A DNA stretch of 60,436 bases from Dysgonomonas sp. 521 (GCF_010501055.1 NZ_QVMO01000046.1:25427-85862), one strand, 5' to 3'. Numbered from the stretch's first letter, positions 38,001 through 47,178 are shown. Translations and numbers: made by a program. The notes: generated from the letters alone by a model not told the origin.

Positions 38001-38719
38001 TTTACCTGAAAATAGCTTGGCTTATCGCCATCTACCGGGGCAAACTGCTCTATTTCAGGGCCCTGATTAAAGGCTACATTATCTTTATATGCCGAAATCA
38101 GTTTATTCGGATTGGTTTGTGATGTTTTCTTTATCAGTTTGAATAATGAACTTTCCTTTTCTTTCCCGTCAATAATAAATACTCCGTTGAATATCTTATG
38201 ACGGCAATGTTCCGAGTTTACCTGCGAAAAACCGAAGACCTCACTGTCGGTCAGTTTACGTCCTAATCGTTGGCTGACACTATTCAGGTACTCAATTTCG
38301 TCTTCGCTAAGGGCTAATCCTTCCTGTTGGTTATAGGCCTCTATATTATCAATTTCGACAATCGGGTCAGGTAATTTATCTATTGTGAATATGTTTTGAT
38401 TCAATCCGTCATAGATACGTTGAAGCATCGGGTCATGCTCAGCGGCATTACTATCAACCGGGAAAAATTCCTCGATCCGGATAATCCCATCAACCCCCAT
38501 ATTCTGGGTAATTTCCACAGCATTGGTACTCCACGGCGTTATCATTTCGCGGCGGGGACCAACAAAAAAGCCTGAAACTTTATCAGAATCAAGCATATTT
38601 GCACCACTAAAAGCCCATGTCAGGCGCTGGATAAAATCGTTGTTAAGTGTCGAGCTTGTTTGAACAGCAATAATGTTCCCGGAAGGGGTCTGAAAGAAAG
38701 AAACCATATTTATTTTCAA
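35021..38719 (-). CDS. purL: Phosphoribosylformylglycinamidine synthase (single chain)
   Basis: The enzyme converts FGAR to FGAM with glutamine and ATP in purine synthesis. This is the large one-chain form (1232 residues). Linker: RKLTDSEVFGFSQVNSEHCRHKIFN; ATP-binding halves: AETHNFPTTVEPFNGAATGSGG and GAGGHLNCLSEL; glutaminase at the C-terminus with nucleophile Cys near 1079 (GVCNGCQLMMELG), GEGRF and the His-Glu in PHLERSLF near 1192-1194. It stands alone, with its own -7 box and terminator. Confidence 0.97.
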   Translation of the reverse strand: MKINMVSFFQTPSGNIIAVQTSSTLNNDFIQRLTWAFSGANMLDSDKVSGFFVGPRREMITPWSTNAVEITQNMGVDGIIRIEEFFPVDSNAAEHDPMLQRIYDGLNQNIFTIDKLPDPIVEIDNIEAYNQQEGLALSEDEIEYLNSVSQRLGRKLTDSEVFGFSQVNSEHCRHKIFNGVFIIDGKEKESSLFKLIKKTSQTNPNKLISAYKDNVAFNQGPEIEQFAPVDGDKPSYFQVKPIKSVLSLKAETHNFPTTVEPFNGAATGSGGEIRDRLGGGKASLPIAGTAVYMTSYPRTKAGRQWEEAVPERPWLYQTPEEILIKASNGASTFGNHFGQPLICGSLLTFEHEENRKKFAYDKVIMLAGGVGYANKRDALKGDPKPGEKVVILGGDNYRIGMGGGAVSSVDTGQYSSGIELNAVQRANPEMQKRTANVIRAFAESDDNPIVSIHDHGAGGHLNCLSELVEATGGKIDMSKLPVGDPTLSAKEIVGNESQERMGLLIPEEVVDKMKRIADRERSPMYVVGETTNDMKFVFEQADGKRPIDLKLEDFFGKAPKTIMRDETVEEEYSKPEYDLSKLEEYIKNVLQLEAVACKDWLTNKVDRSVTGKVARQQTQGEIQLPLSDLGAVALDYKGRAGIATSIGHAPQAAMVDPAAGSVLAIAESLTNIIFAPIEDGLKGISLSANWMWPCKNPGEDARLYSAVEACSEFACELGINIPTGKDSLSMTQKYGEDKVYSPGTVIISAAGEVRNIRKIVSPVLAYIKGTYLYYIDFSFDTFKLGGSAFAQTMNKVGEEVPTVQDTEYFKNAFNAVQELVDRGLILAGHDISAGGLVTTMLEMCFANPQGGLEARLDKLHHADLVKVLFSENPGILIQVKHHHLVEKVLDDYGIGFAIVARPIEDRKLVIQKEAFSQEFDIDELRDVWFESSYLLDRKQSGEKLAAERFQNYKNQPLQFNINPSFTGKFAQYNIDPNRTKPTGIRAAIIREKGTNGEREMAYALYLAGFDVKDVHMTDLASGRETLEDINLIVFCGGFSNSDVLGSAKGWAGSFMYNEKAKDTLRKYYQRKDTLSLGVCNGCQLMMELGLVYPEHDVKAKMEHNASHKFESTYVSVEIPQNKSVMLGSLSGSKLGIWVAHGEGRFSMPKAESEYNIAMKYIYSDYPGNPNGSDFDTAGLVSDDGRHLVMMPHLERSLFTWQCAYHPFEHRRDDFTPWMEAFVNAREWVKGIK

Positions 38720-38748
38720 GTTAATATTTTGACTTTTTAATAGGCATA

Positions 38749-38756
38749 CAAAGGTA
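38749..38756 (-). promoter_or_regulatory. -7 box of purL
   Basis: TACCTTTG on the minus strand, 30 bases before the start codon. No purine-riboswitch-like structure is seen in the short leader. Confidence 0.55.
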
Positions 38757-38888
38757 GTGAAAAGAGATTAGAATAGAGAAGGAAAAAAGAAAAATAGCAA
38801 GTCTTTTTACAGAGTATTTTATTCTAATATCGTTTAAACTATTTCGCCAAAATGCAGTCATATTATTAAATCTTAAAACAAACACACT

Positions 38889-39584
38889 ATGAAGAAGATA
38901 ATATTATTCTTTGCCCTTTGTATTTGTGCAGTGGGATTGCATTCGCAGGAAGTGTATATGGCTGTGGGGTTTCGCGGAGCTATAGGTATATCCAAACTAA
39001 ACGGAATGAAACCTTATGAATCGGCAAGTATTCTACCCGGATCGTGCATGATAACTTCTGCTCCGTACAGATCCAGCGTATATCCGGCGTGGGATTTCGG
39101 TCTTACAATACAATACGGGCGAAACAGTTTTGTAGTTCAGACAGACCTTATTGTATCCTGCCTCAATACCGGATTAAAAGATGCTTATGTAAGCGATGAC
39201 CACAGGATAAAAAGAATAACCGGAATCTATGCTAATTTAGCAATTAACTTTGGGAATAAATGGCATTTGAATGATAATTACCGTCTGATTGTTGGATTAG
39301 GCCCATATATAGGAGTGGATATCTATGGGGTAGCTAGTAACCCCAACGAAGAGCGCCTGTATGGCAAAAATGCAGGGAAAAATAGAGTTTCAGCAAACGA
39401 TGAGTTAGGAACCGATGAAGGAGATTATCGAAATTTCGACTTCGGAGGCACGATACTAGCAGGTATAGAATATCATCGCTGGCAATTTGCCCTCAATTAT
39501 TACCACGGTTTACAAAATATAGTAAAAGATGATTCTCCCTTATACAACAGAGCATTGAAAGCAAGTGTCACATACTTCTTCTAA
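38889..39584 (+). CDS. Outer-membrane beta-barrel protein (PorT-like type)
   Basis: This 231-residue protein has an N-terminal signal peptide (1-19, MKKIILFFALCICAVGLHSQ). The mature part has alternating strands with aromatic ends (WDFGLTIQYGRNSFVVQTDL, WQFALNYYHGLQNI) and ends in an aromatic residue (TYFF), as barrel proteins do. It belongs to the broad outer-membrane beta-barrel or porin-family group; function unknown. It lies upstream of ugd. Confidence 0.82.
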   Translation: MKKIILFFALCICAVGLHSQEVYMAVGFRGAIGISKLNGMKPYESASILPGSCMITSAPYRSSVYPAWDFGLTIQYGRNSFVVQTDLIVSCLNTGLKDAYVSDDHRIKRITGIYANLAINFGNKWHLNDNYRLIVGLGPYIGVDIYGVASNPNEERLYGKNAGKNRVSANDELGTDEGDYRNFDFGGTILAGIEYHRWQFALNYYHGLQNIVKDDSPLYNRALKASVTYFF

Positions 39585-39610
39585 TGGCATGCTAAATAAA
39601 AGATTAATAT

Positions 39611-39618
39611 TATCTTTG
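39611..39618 (+). promoter_or_regulatory. -7 box of ugd
   Basis: TATCTTTG matches TAnnTTTG and lies 50 bases before the ugd start. Confidence 0.5.
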
Positions 39619-39667
39619 TACTCCAAAAACAAACGAATACAAAAATTTATTAAACAATAACTCGAAA

Positions 39668-40987
39668 ATGAAAATAGCTATCGTCGGTACTGGTTACGTA
39701 GGTCTTGTTACAGGAACATGTTTCGCAGAAATGGGAACAGAGGTATATTGTGTTGATATAGACCAAAACAAAATAGAGAAATTAAAGAAAGGCATAATCC
39801 CTATCTTCGAACCGGGACTTGACGAAATGGTGGAACGCAACCACAAAGCCGGACGCTTGAACTTCACTACAGACCTGAGTTCTGTATTAAACGATGTTGA
39901 CATTGTATTTTCGGCAGTGGGAACACCTCCTGACGAAGATGGTAGCGCCGACCTGAAATATGTACTCGATGTAGCCCGCACTGTAGGGCAAAACCTAAAT
40001 AAATATATGGTTATCGTTACCAAGAGCACCGTACCTGTAGGTACAGCAAAACTGGTAAAAAAGGCCATACAGGAGGAACTTGACAAAAGAGGCCTGTCTG
40101 ACCTCAAATTCGATGTGGCCTCAAACCCTGAATTTCTGAAAGAAGGTGCTGCTATTACAGACTTTATGCAACCCGACCGCGTAGTTGTAGGTATAGAATC
40201 GGAAGAAGCCCAACGCCTGATGGAAAAGCTATACAAGCCGTTTACACTAAACAACTATCGCATCATATATACTGACATTTCTTCTGCCGAAATGATTAAA
40301 TACGCGGCTAACGCCATGCTGGCTACACGTATCAGCTTTATGAACGACATAGCCAACATGTGCGAAATTGTAGGAGCCGACGTAAACATGGTGCGCAAAG
40401 GTATCGGCGCGGATGCCCGCATCGGGTCTAAATTCCTGTATGCAGGATGCGGATACGGAGGCAGCTGCTTCCCTAAAGATGTAAAAGCCCTGATACATAC
40501 CGCCAAAAAATTAGGGCATGATATGAAAATACTGGAAGCTGTAGAGGAAGTGAACGAATACCAGAAGAATGTCCTTTTCGAAAAGCTGATGAAATACTAT
40601 GACGGCAACATAAAGGGTAAGACCATCGCCGTATGGGGACTGGCATTCAAACCGAAAACAGATGATATGCGTGAAGCCCCTTCATTGGTAATCATAGACA
40701 GGATACTACAAGCGGGAGGAAAAGTAAGGGCTTATGATCCTGTTGCTATGGAAGAGGCAAAACGCCATTTAGGCGATAGCATCATATATGCTAAGGATAT
40801 TTATGACGCAACCCTGGATGCAGACGCTATCATGATGGTTACCGAATGGAACGAGTTCCGCCTGCCTACATGGGAAGTAATAAGGAAGACAATGAATAAG
40901 CCTGTAGTATTCGATGGACGGAATATATATAATAAACAGGAAATGACAGATAGCGGATTCGACTATTTCGGCATCGGTATAAAATAA
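39668..40987 (+). CDS. UDP-glucose 6-dehydrogenase
   Basis: The enzyme oxidises UDP-glucose to UDP-glucuronate for capsule and cell-surface sugars. The 439-residue protein has the N-terminal NAD fold GTGYVG (7-12), NPEFLKEG, and the catalytic Cys267 in GYGGSCFPKDVKAL; the C-terminal NAD-binding half shows AVWGLAFKPKTDDMREAP. It is followed by a LolD-like gene after 18 bases. Confidence 0.95.
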   Translation: MKIAIVGTGYVGLVTGTCFAEMGTEVYCVDIDQNKIEKLKKGIIPIFEPGLDEMVERNHKAGRLNFTTDLSSVLNDVDIVFSAVGTPPDEDGSADLKYVLDVARTVGQNLNKYMVIVTKSTVPVGTAKLVKKAIQEELDKRGLSDLKFDVASNPEFLKEGAAITDFMQPDRVVVGIESEEAQRLMEKLYKPFTLNNYRIIYTDISSAEMIKYAANAMLATRISFMNDIANMCEIVGADVNMVRKGIGADARIGSKFLYAGCGYGGSCFPKDVKALIHTAKKLGHDMKILEAVEEVNEYQKNVLFEKLMKYYDGNIKGKTIAVWGLAFKPKTDDMREAPSLVIIDRILQAGGKVRAYDPVAMEEAKRHLGDSIIYAKDIYDATLDADAIMMVTEWNEFRLPTWEVIRKTMNKPVVFDGRNIYNKQEMTDSGFDYFGIGIK

Positions 40988-41005
40988 AAGCAACAAACCT
41001 GATAG

Positions 41006-41677
41006 ATGATTAAAGCAGAAGGAATTACTAAAAGCTTCGGCACTTTGAAAGTACTCAAAGGTATAGACCTCTATGTAGAGAAAGGTGAAATAATATCGAT
41101 TGTGGGTGCAAGCGGCGCGGGAAAAACAACCCTTCTGCAAATCATTGGGACATTAGACAAAGCGGATAGTGGTACGATATACATTAACGAACAACAATTA
41201 AACACGTTGAAGGATACTCAATTATCCGACTTCAGGAATAAGAATATCGGCTTTGTCTTCCAGTTTCATCAACTCCTGCCTGAGTTTACCGCATTAGAGA
41301 ATGTGATGATACCGGCATTGATAGGCAAAGTAAAAGAATCTCTGGCGAAACAGAGGGCGAAAGAGTTGCTGGATATGCTGGGACTGACCGAAAGAATGGA
41401 GCACAAGCCGAATGAACTTTCAGGTGGCGAAAAGCAACGGGTTGCCGTAGCGCGCGCCCTTATCAACAATCCTGCCGTTATTCTGGCTGATGAGCCATCG
41501 GGTAGCCTTGACACCGAGAATAAAGAGGAACTGCATCAATTGTTTTTTAAGTTACGGGATACACTGGGGCAGACCTTTATAATAGTAACCCACGATGAAC
41601 ATCTGGCATCTATCACAGACCGTACTGTACACATGAAAGACGGCCTGATAATCGACAACCCGGCTGATTCTTTATAA
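41006..41677 (+). CDS. lolD: ABC transporter ATP-binding protein, LolD type
   Basis: This 223-residue MacB/LolD-family ATPase has Walker A GASGAGKT (34-41), signature LSGGEKQR, Walker [13 protein letters not shown] and H-loop VTHDEHLA. The closest known role is lipoprotein release (LolCDE) or a related mechanical export; the permease is not next to it. Its stop directly abuts the dprA start, so the two may be cotranscribed with ugd. Confidence 0.85.
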   Translation: MIKAEGITKSFGTLKVLKGIDLYVEKGEIISIVGASGAGKTTLLQIIGTLDKADSGTIYINEQQLNTLKDTQLSDFRNKNIGFVFQFHQLLPEFTALENVMIPALIGKVKESLAKQRAKELLDMLGLTERMEHKPNELSGGEKQRVAVARALINNPAVILADEPSGSLDTENKEELHQLFFKLRDTLGQTFIIVTHDEHLASITDRTVHMKDGLIIDNPADSL

Positions 41678-42799
41678 ATGGAGATACCTTCTGATAAACG
41701 GCTTTATCAGATTGCTCTGACAATGATTCCCGGCGTAGGGGACATCACGGCACGCAATCTCTTGCAAGTATTCGGGGATGTAGAGACTCTGTTTAAAACA
41801 GACAGAAAATCCCTGATAAATAAAACCAGGCTTTCGCCTAAGATAGTGGACGAAATCCTAAATCCTGAAATTCTCACAAAAGCCGAAAAGGAATTACTTT
41901 TTGTAGAAAAAAACAAGCTGAAAACCTATTTCATCAACGAAGAAAATTATCCGCGACGGCTGATCGATTGCGTTGATGCCCCTGTCCTACTCTACTTTAA
42001 AGGGAATACTGATTTCAACGCCGAAAAAGTAATCAGTATAGTAGGAACCCGGAATTCCACCAATTATGGGAATAGCTTTTGCTGCACGTTTCTGGAAGAA
42101 ATCTCTTCTTTATTACCCAATACATTAATCGTTAGCGGTCTGGCATACGGTATAGATATAAACGCGCACAGAGCCGCATTGAAATACAATCTGCCTACTG
42201 TGGGAGTGCTTGCACACGGACTCGACCGCATCTACCCGCATGCTCACAGGCATACGGCTGTGGAGATGGTTGACAATGGAGGTTTATTATCCGACTTCCC
42301 CAGTGAAACAGAACCCGACAGGCATAATTTTGTAAGGAGAAACAGGATTGTGGCGGGCATGGCCGATGCGGTTATCGTTGTCGAATCCGATGACAAAGGA
42401 GGTTCACTCATTACTGCCGAAATAGCGAACTCATATTGTAAAGACGTATTTGCCGTACCGGGTAAAACGACAGATAAATATTCCAGAGGATGCAACAAGC
42501 TCATTTCGTCACACAAAGCGGATTTATTGCGTTCTACAGAATATTTCCTGCAACAGATGGGCTGGGATAATGAATCTTCGAAAAAGAGGAAAGCACCGGT
42601 ACAACGGGAACTTTTCCTTGTCTTATCCGATGAGGAACAGGCTATTGTAGAAAAACTTACCGAAAACGAATCATTACATATCGATCAACTGGCCAGAGAA
42701 TTGAGCACCCCTGCATATTCCTTATTCTCCACTTTGCTGGAAATGGAAATGAAAGGGCTTATACGGAACCTGCCGGGTAACTTATATGCTTTGTGCTGA
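41678..42799 (+). CDS. dprA: DNA processing protein DprA
   Basis: DprA protects incoming single-stranded DNA and loads RecA. This 373-residue protein has an N-terminal helix-hairpin-helix region (GVGDITARNLLQVFGDV), then a Rossmann-like core with SIVGTRNSTNYG, SGLAYGIDINAH, LAHGLDRIYP and GGSLITAEIAN, and a C-terminal winged-helix part. It starts right after the lolD stop. The convergent M28 gene ends at the very next base. Confidence 0.95.
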   Translation: MEIPSDKRLYQIALTMIPGVGDITARNLLQVFGDVETLFKTDRKSLINKTRLSPKIVDEILNPEILTKAEKELLFVEKNKLKTYFINEENYPRRLIDCVDAPVLLYFKGNTDFNAEKVISIVGTRNSTNYGNSFCCTFLEEISSLLPNTLIVSGLAYGIDINAHRAALKYNLPTVGVLAHGLDRIYPHAHRHTAVEMVDNGGLLSDFPSETEPDRHNFVRRNRIVAGMADAVIVVESDDKGGSLITAEIANSYCKDVFAVPGKTTDKYSRGCNKLISSHKADLLRSTEYFLQQMGWDNESSKKRKAPVQRELFLVLSDEEQAIVEKLTENESLHIDQLARELSTPAYSLFSTLLEMEMKGLIRNLPGNLYALC

Positions 42800-43753
42800 T
42801 TAAAAATCTTTCAGATTCGCCATATTCCACAGATTCAGATAGGCAGCCTTTGTTATATTAACCACTTTATCATAGTTAATTTTATCTGCATGATCGCTTG
42901 GCTGATGATAATCCTCATGTAAATCCGTATTATAAAACATCACAGGTATTCCTTTCATAGAAAACGGAAGATGGTCACTACCTCCCGGAGAATCGTTCAT
43001 AGGATGGAACTCAGGAGCCAAATCCAGATGATATCTCACGATGTCATTCTCTAACCACTCCTTAAAAACAGGTTTTTCAGGTGAAAAGAAGCAAGCCACA
43101 TGATTATAGTCCGCCTCTGTTTTGTTCCGGCCAATCATATCACAGTTGATATGTCCTTTCATTTTAGGCGCCGACAGTAAAGGGAAAGTTATATTTTCCT
43201 GAAAATCCTCCACAAAATGGAAAGACCCAAGCAGGCCAACTTCTTCACCGTCCCATAAAGCGAATATGACCGTCCGCAAGGGTTTTTCTCCCGAAGCCAT
43301 AAAAGCACCGGCTATTTGCAGGATAGCGGAAACACCGGAAGCGTTATCGTCCGCACCGTTATATATGCTATCATTCGTTTTATTCGTCTTTATACCCAGA
43401 TGATCATAGTGCGCTCCGATAACGACTACCTCGTCAATATATTTACCTGGTATATATCCTAATACATTACGCATTTTCAGAGACTTATGATTTTCATTTT
43501 CGAATGGTTGAAAATAATTATCTACCCAGGGCTTTATCCCCATCTCCAGAAATTTAGATTTAATATACTCCGAAGCTTTTAAGCCTCCGGAAGCTCCGGC
43601 CTTGCGGCCTTCGAGGCTATCGCCAGCCAAAACTTCTATATATTCTTTTGCTTTATTCAAGTCTATTGCAGACAGCCCTTTATCTTTAGCTGTCTGGGCA
43701 AATATAGCCTGAGAAATTATCAGTAAGAGTATTGGTAGCAAAAAGTTTTTCAT
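42800..43753 (-). CDS. M28 family metallopeptidase, copy 2
   Basis: This 317-residue protein has a signal peptide (1-19, ending IFAQ). Zinc ligands follow the M28 order: His in GAHYDHLG, bridging Asp in NGADDNASG, Glu-Glu in WDGEEVGLLGS, Asp in CDMIGRN and His in DYHQPSDHADKIN. It likely cleaves amino acids from small peptides in the periplasm. It is about half identical by eye to the neighbour 3 bases upstream, so a tandem duplication. It ends one base past the dprA stop. Confidence 0.9.
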   Translation of the reverse strand: MKNFLLPILLLIISQAIFAQTAKDKGLSAIDLNKAKEYIEVLAGDSLEGRKAGASGGLKASEYIKSKFLEMGIKPWVDNYFQPFENENHKSLKMRNVLGYIPGKYIDEVVVIGAHYDHLGIKTNKTNDSIYNGADDNASGVSAILQIAGAFMASGEKPLRTVIFALWDGEEVGLLGSFHFVEDFQENITFPLLSAPKMKGHINCDMIGRNKTEADYNHVACFFSPEKPVFKEWLENDIVRYHLDLAPEFHPMNDSPGGSDHLPFSMKGIPVMFYNTDLHEDYHQPSDHADKINYDKVVNITKAAYLNLWNMANLKDF

Positions 43754-43756
43754 GCC

Positions 43757-44764
43757 CTAATAGGTTTTTGCGTTAGCTAAATTCCAAAGATTAAGATAAG
43801 CAGATTTAGTGATATAGACAAGTTTATCCCAATTTATTTTGTCGGCATGGTCACCCGGCTGATGGTAGTCGGGATGCCCATCGGTATGGTACCATATTAC
43901 AGGTATATCCCTTTTGGCAAACGAAGCGTTGTCACTGCCTCCGATTGGTTTATCCCAAGGCCTGTAGTCAGGTTCGAGTTGTAAGTTATAAGTAATAATA
44001 TCACTCTTTAGCCAATCGCCAAATACAGGATAAGCCTCCGTATAGAAATAAACGACATGCTTTGGTCGGGATTCGTCATTGTTCCTTCCAATCATATCAA
44101 AGTTCAGATAACCTTTTATCTGCGATACAAAAGGACATGTTTGCATAAAGTTTTCAGAACCCAGCAGACCAAGTTCTTCTCCATCCCAAAAGGCAAAAAT
44201 GATGGTTCTTCCGGGTTTCTCTCCGCTTAAAAGAAACGCCTTTGCAATCTGCAAAACAGCAGAAACACCGGAAGCATTATCGTCCGCCCCATTATATATT
44301 TTATCCCCGTCCAAAGCTTCGTCCATACCTAAATGGTCGTAATGCGCGCCGACAATAATATAGTCTTCTTTGTTCCTGCCTTCAATACAGCCTAAGATAT
44401 TGCGCATCCGCAATTTGCGAAAGGCAGGTAAATTCTTATATTTAGCAATAGAGTCAGGATGCACCGAGTAACGGACTCTCTTTTGCCTCTCAGGGCTATA
44501 AGCTTCGAAAGGTTGAAAATAAGAGTTCTCATTCAATGGTTTGAGCCCCATATCCTGCAAGACTGATCTTATATATTCTCCGGCAATTCGTCCCCCTTGT
44601 CTTCCCGCTTCCCGCCCTTCGATAGCATCACTTGCTAAAAAGCCGATATAAGCTTGTGCGCTTTCCTTGTTTATTGTCGCTAAGCCTTTTTCTTTAGCAG
44701 ACTGAGAAAAAGAGAATATGGGCAAAGAAATTAGATATAACAATATAATCTTCCTCATAATCAA
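43757..44764 (-). CDS. M28 family metallopeptidase, copy 1
   Basis: This 335-residue paralog of the next gene has the same zinc set (GAHYDHLG, NGADDNASG, WDGEELGLLGS, FDMIGRN, DYHQPGDHADKIN) and an extra insertion near residues 90-110 with ERQKRVRYSVHP. Signal peptide 1-20. The start codon overlaps the DUF1634 stop by four bases; a Met two codons later is also possible. It forms a four-gene unit with the transporter pair upstream. Confidence 0.9.
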   Translation of the reverse strand: MIMRKIILLYLISLPIFSFSQSAKEKGLATINKESAQAYIGFLASDAIEGREAGRQGGRIAGEYIRSVLQDMGLKPLNENSYFQPFEAYSPERQKRVRYSVHPDSIAKYKNLPAFRKLRMRNILGCIEGRNKEDYIIVGAHYDHLGMDEALDGDKIYNGADDNASGVSAVLQIAKAFLLSGEKPGRTIIFAFWDGEELGLLGSENFMQTCPFVSQIKGYLNFDMIGRNNDESRPKHVVYFYTEAYPVFGDWLKSDIITYNLQLEPDYRPWDKPIGGSDNASFAKRDIPVIWYHTDGHPDYHQPGDHADKINWDKLVYITKSAYLNLWNLANAKTY

Positions 44765-45177
44765 TGTAATCCTAGAAGCATATTAGCAACGATAATGGAT
44801 AATACGATCAGCGTTATTACCACATACATATAATCCCTTTCGATAAGGAAGCCTATTACAGAAAATGCCACACGGAGTATAGGAGTCGCTATAAGGACAC
44901 AAACACCTAATTGTATAATTGCGGCACCATCAAAGGACAATACACGGGGTATAATCGTGGATAACTCGCGCAGATAATGATCTACCCCCGGAAACGGCAA
45001 ATCGTCAGGAATAGGCTTATAATGATCGATAGAGAGGCCTTGATTCTGGAATAAATACACAGCCCCCCCGAATAATGTAATACCACAGGCCAATATAACT
45101 CCATAACGCAATAATCTGCCAATAAGAAGCTCCATATCCCTTTCTGCCCAGAACTCTTTAGAAAAAATATTCTTCAT
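44761..45177 (-). CDS. DUF1634 membrane protein
   Basis: This 138-residue protein has three hydrophobic segments (near 25-45, 82-102 and 113-133) and the N-terminal MELLIGRLLRYGVILA typical of DUF1634. Such genes often neighbour TauE/SafE genes, as here, four bases apart. A partner role to the transporter is inferred. Confidence 0.85.
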   Translation of the reverse strand: MKNIFSKEFWAERDMELLIGRLLRYGVILACGITLFGGAVYLFQNQGLSIDHYKPIPDDLPFPGVDHYLRELSTIIPRVLSFDGAAIIQLGVCVLIATPILRVAFSVIGFLIERDYMYVVITLIVLSIIVANMLLGLH

Positions 45178-45181
45178 CTTA

Positions 45182-46030
45182 TTATAGTTTACCGGTTATA
45201 CCATTGTATATCATAGACACAGCCAGAAAGAAAATGACGACACTGAACAGTAGCCGCAGCTTGCGGACATTTGTTTTCGGTAAAATCTTCGAGCCAAAAA
45301 ACGCACCCAGTAATACGCCTACAACGATAGGCATCGCCAAACCGGGATCGATATATCCACGCTGGAAGTAGATAACCGCACTGGCAGCAGCAGTGACGCC
45401 CACCATAAAGTTACTGGTGGTAGTAGATACCTTAAATGGAATCTTCATAGCCGTATCCATCGCAAGCACTTTCAGCGCTCCCGAACCGATCCCCAGCAGG
45501 CCGGACAAAACTCCGGCCACAGTCATCAGGGAATATCCGCCGACAACATTGTGTACATTATATTTTTCCACAGTACCTTCTTTTGTCGGATACGAACCGT
45601 TTAGTTTCAGTGTTACTCCCAGTTTATCTCCGGGGGCAGCATAATCAAAATTGTCTTCTTTTTTTGTGATAGACCGGACAGCGGAAAAAATAAGTACTAT
45701 ACCCAGAATAATGGCTATATACATTTTATCCAGATACATAGCCACAATAGCACCGATTACAGCGCCGGTAGTAGTCGCTATTTCGAGAAACATACCAATA
45801 CGTACATTGGTTATACCCTCCTTGATATAAGCAGCTGCCGCACCTGAAGATGTAGCGATAGAAGTAACCAAGGCCGCCCCCACTGCATAGCGTATATCAA
45901 CACCAAAGCCAAGGGTCAATAAGGGTATGACTATAACCCCTCCGCCAAGGCCGGTCAACGAACCGATAAATCCGGCAAAGCATGCTCCAAAGAACAGTAC
46001 TAAAGAAAAAATTTCTAAACTAAGCTCCAT
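45182..46030 (-). CDS. TauE/SafE family anion exporter
   Basis: This 282-residue membrane protein has about eight hydrophobic segments and the two inverted halves of the family: GFIGSLTGLGGGVIVIPLL at the N-terminus and AGVLSGLLGIGSGALKV in the second half. A loop of about 50 residues joins them. Members export sulfite, sulfoacetate or related anions; the substrate here is unknown. It is first of a four-gene unit. Confidence 0.88.
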   Translation of the reverse strand: MELSLEIFSLVLFFGACFAGFIGSLTGLGGGVIVIPLLTLGFGVDIRYAVGAALVTSIATSSGAAAAYIKEGITNVRIGMFLEIATTTGAVIGAIVAMYLDKMYIAIILGIVLIFSAVRSITKKEDNFDYAAPGDKLGVTLKLNGSYPTKEGTVEKYNVHNVVGGYSLMTVAGVLSGLLGIGSGALKVLAMDTAMKIPFKVSTTTSNFMVGVTAAASAVIYFQRGYIDPGLAMPIVVGVLLGAFFGSKILPKTNVRKLRLLFSVVIFFLAVSMIYNGITGKL

Positions 46031-46173
46031 TTTATTCTGTTTTAGAGATGTAAAGATAGTCTTTTTGAGACTAATAAATATTTAAGATACGAAACAATAC
46101 AGCATTTTACTTACACTAAACAATCTTTGATATTGATTGTTTATATAACAGATTACAATAAAAACGGACGCAA

Positions 46174-46710
46174 ATGAAACAAATTATTTCAACAATTCTA
46201 TTCAGTATAATTTCAATAACTATGTTAGGGCAAACATCATTGTATGACTTCAAGGTTAAAGATATCGATGGTAAAGATTTCGATATGGCCAGCCTGAAAG
46301 GGAAAAAAGTATTGGTAGTCAATGTAGCTTCTAAATGTGGATTAACGCCTCAATATGAGAAACTGCAACAACTATATGAGAAGTATAAAAATCAGGATTT
46401 CATTGTTATAGGATTCCCCGCTAACAACTTTAATGGGCAGGAACCGGGTACGAATGAGGACATAAAAACATTCTGCGTATTAAATTACGATGTTACATTT
46501 CCCATGATGAGTAAAATAGATGTTGTAGGAAAAGATAAAGCGCCCATCTATAAATGGCTTACAGAAAAGTCACAAAATGGGAAAATAGATGCGGAGGTGC
46601 AATGGAACTTCCAAAAATTTATGATCGATGAAAACGGGCATCTGATTGATTTCGTTCCACCACGCGAAGACCCGTTCTCTGAAAAGATCGTAAAATGGAT
46701 TGAACAGTAA
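46174..46710 (+). CDS. Glutathione peroxidase family protein, exported
   Basis: This 178-residue thioredoxin-fold peroxidase has catalytic Cys55 in NVASKCGLTPQ (cysteine, not selenocysteine), Gln in GQEPG and Trp in VQWNFQKFMID. Residues 1-20 are a signal peptide, so it works in the periplasm. Bacteroidota generally lack glutathione, so thioredoxin may be the reductant. A family 1 MITE-like element begins exactly at the last base of its stop codon. Confidence 0.92.
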   Translation: MKQIISTILFSIISITMLGQTSLYDFKVKDIDGKDFDMASLKGKKVLVVNVASKCGLTPQYEKLQQLYEKYKNQDFIVIGFPANNFNGQEPGTNEDIKTFCVLNYDVTFPMMSKIDVVGKDKAPIYKWLTEKSQNGKIDAEVQWNFQKFMIDENGHLIDFVPPREDPFSEKIVKWIEQ

Positions 46711-46953
46711 GTAACTGTTTAAATTTTATACGAATATTTTATTATACCTTTTTCTTCGTTCATTTTTAGTCTGTTTTCGGCTGTTTTTTCCTTTCTCTCA
46801 ACTCAACCAACGGTCACAGGAGCGAAGCGTATGTAAATAGCCCGCTATTATCGTTTCGAGGAAGAACCAACGGTCACAGGAGCGAAGCGTATGTAAATAA
46901 GCATCTCTAAAACATCTCTAAAAATTGGAACGAATAAAATTTAAATAGTTACT
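46710..46953. repeat. Long MITE-like element (family 1) with internal duplication
   Basis: TIRs AGTAACTGTTTAAATTTTA and AAAATTTAAATAGTTACT enclose a body nearly identical, in reverse, to the element at 57184-57356. Inside, 35 bases (AACCAACGGTCACAGGAGCG and on) occur at 46805-46839 and 46865-46899, a 60-base tandem duplication. No gene. Confidence 0.8.
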
Positions 46954-47127
46954 AAACAGCAGGTGAATTTATTTCAAAGTTTTACGCACTCAATGAATAT
47001 ATATATAACGATCTATATATAAATAAATTAATGCAAAAACATAAAGATTCAAGTCTTTAAGAATTGAATATTTTAAACAATTAGAATAAGAGTACAGAAT
47101 AAAAAGATTGTAAGCAAACAAAATCAC
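46954..47127. other. AT-rich spacer without gene
   Basis: No gene or repeat is recognised; it is very AT-rich and borders the terminator that follows. Confidence 0.4.
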
Positions 47128-47178
47128 ACAAAATAAAACAACAAAGCAAGAGATATAATATTATATCTCCTACTTTGT
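47128..47178 (-). terminator. Terminator of the T9SS-protein unit
   Basis: On the minus strand a long stem (GAGATATAA/TTATATCTC plus CAAAG/CTTTG) is followed by TTGTTTTATTTT. It ends the transcript of the small protein at 47202-47594. Confidence 0.8.

Noticed and set aside
46174..46710. Selenocysteine in the peroxidase
   Set aside because: The catalytic codon is TGT, encoding Cys55; no TGA is present at that place.
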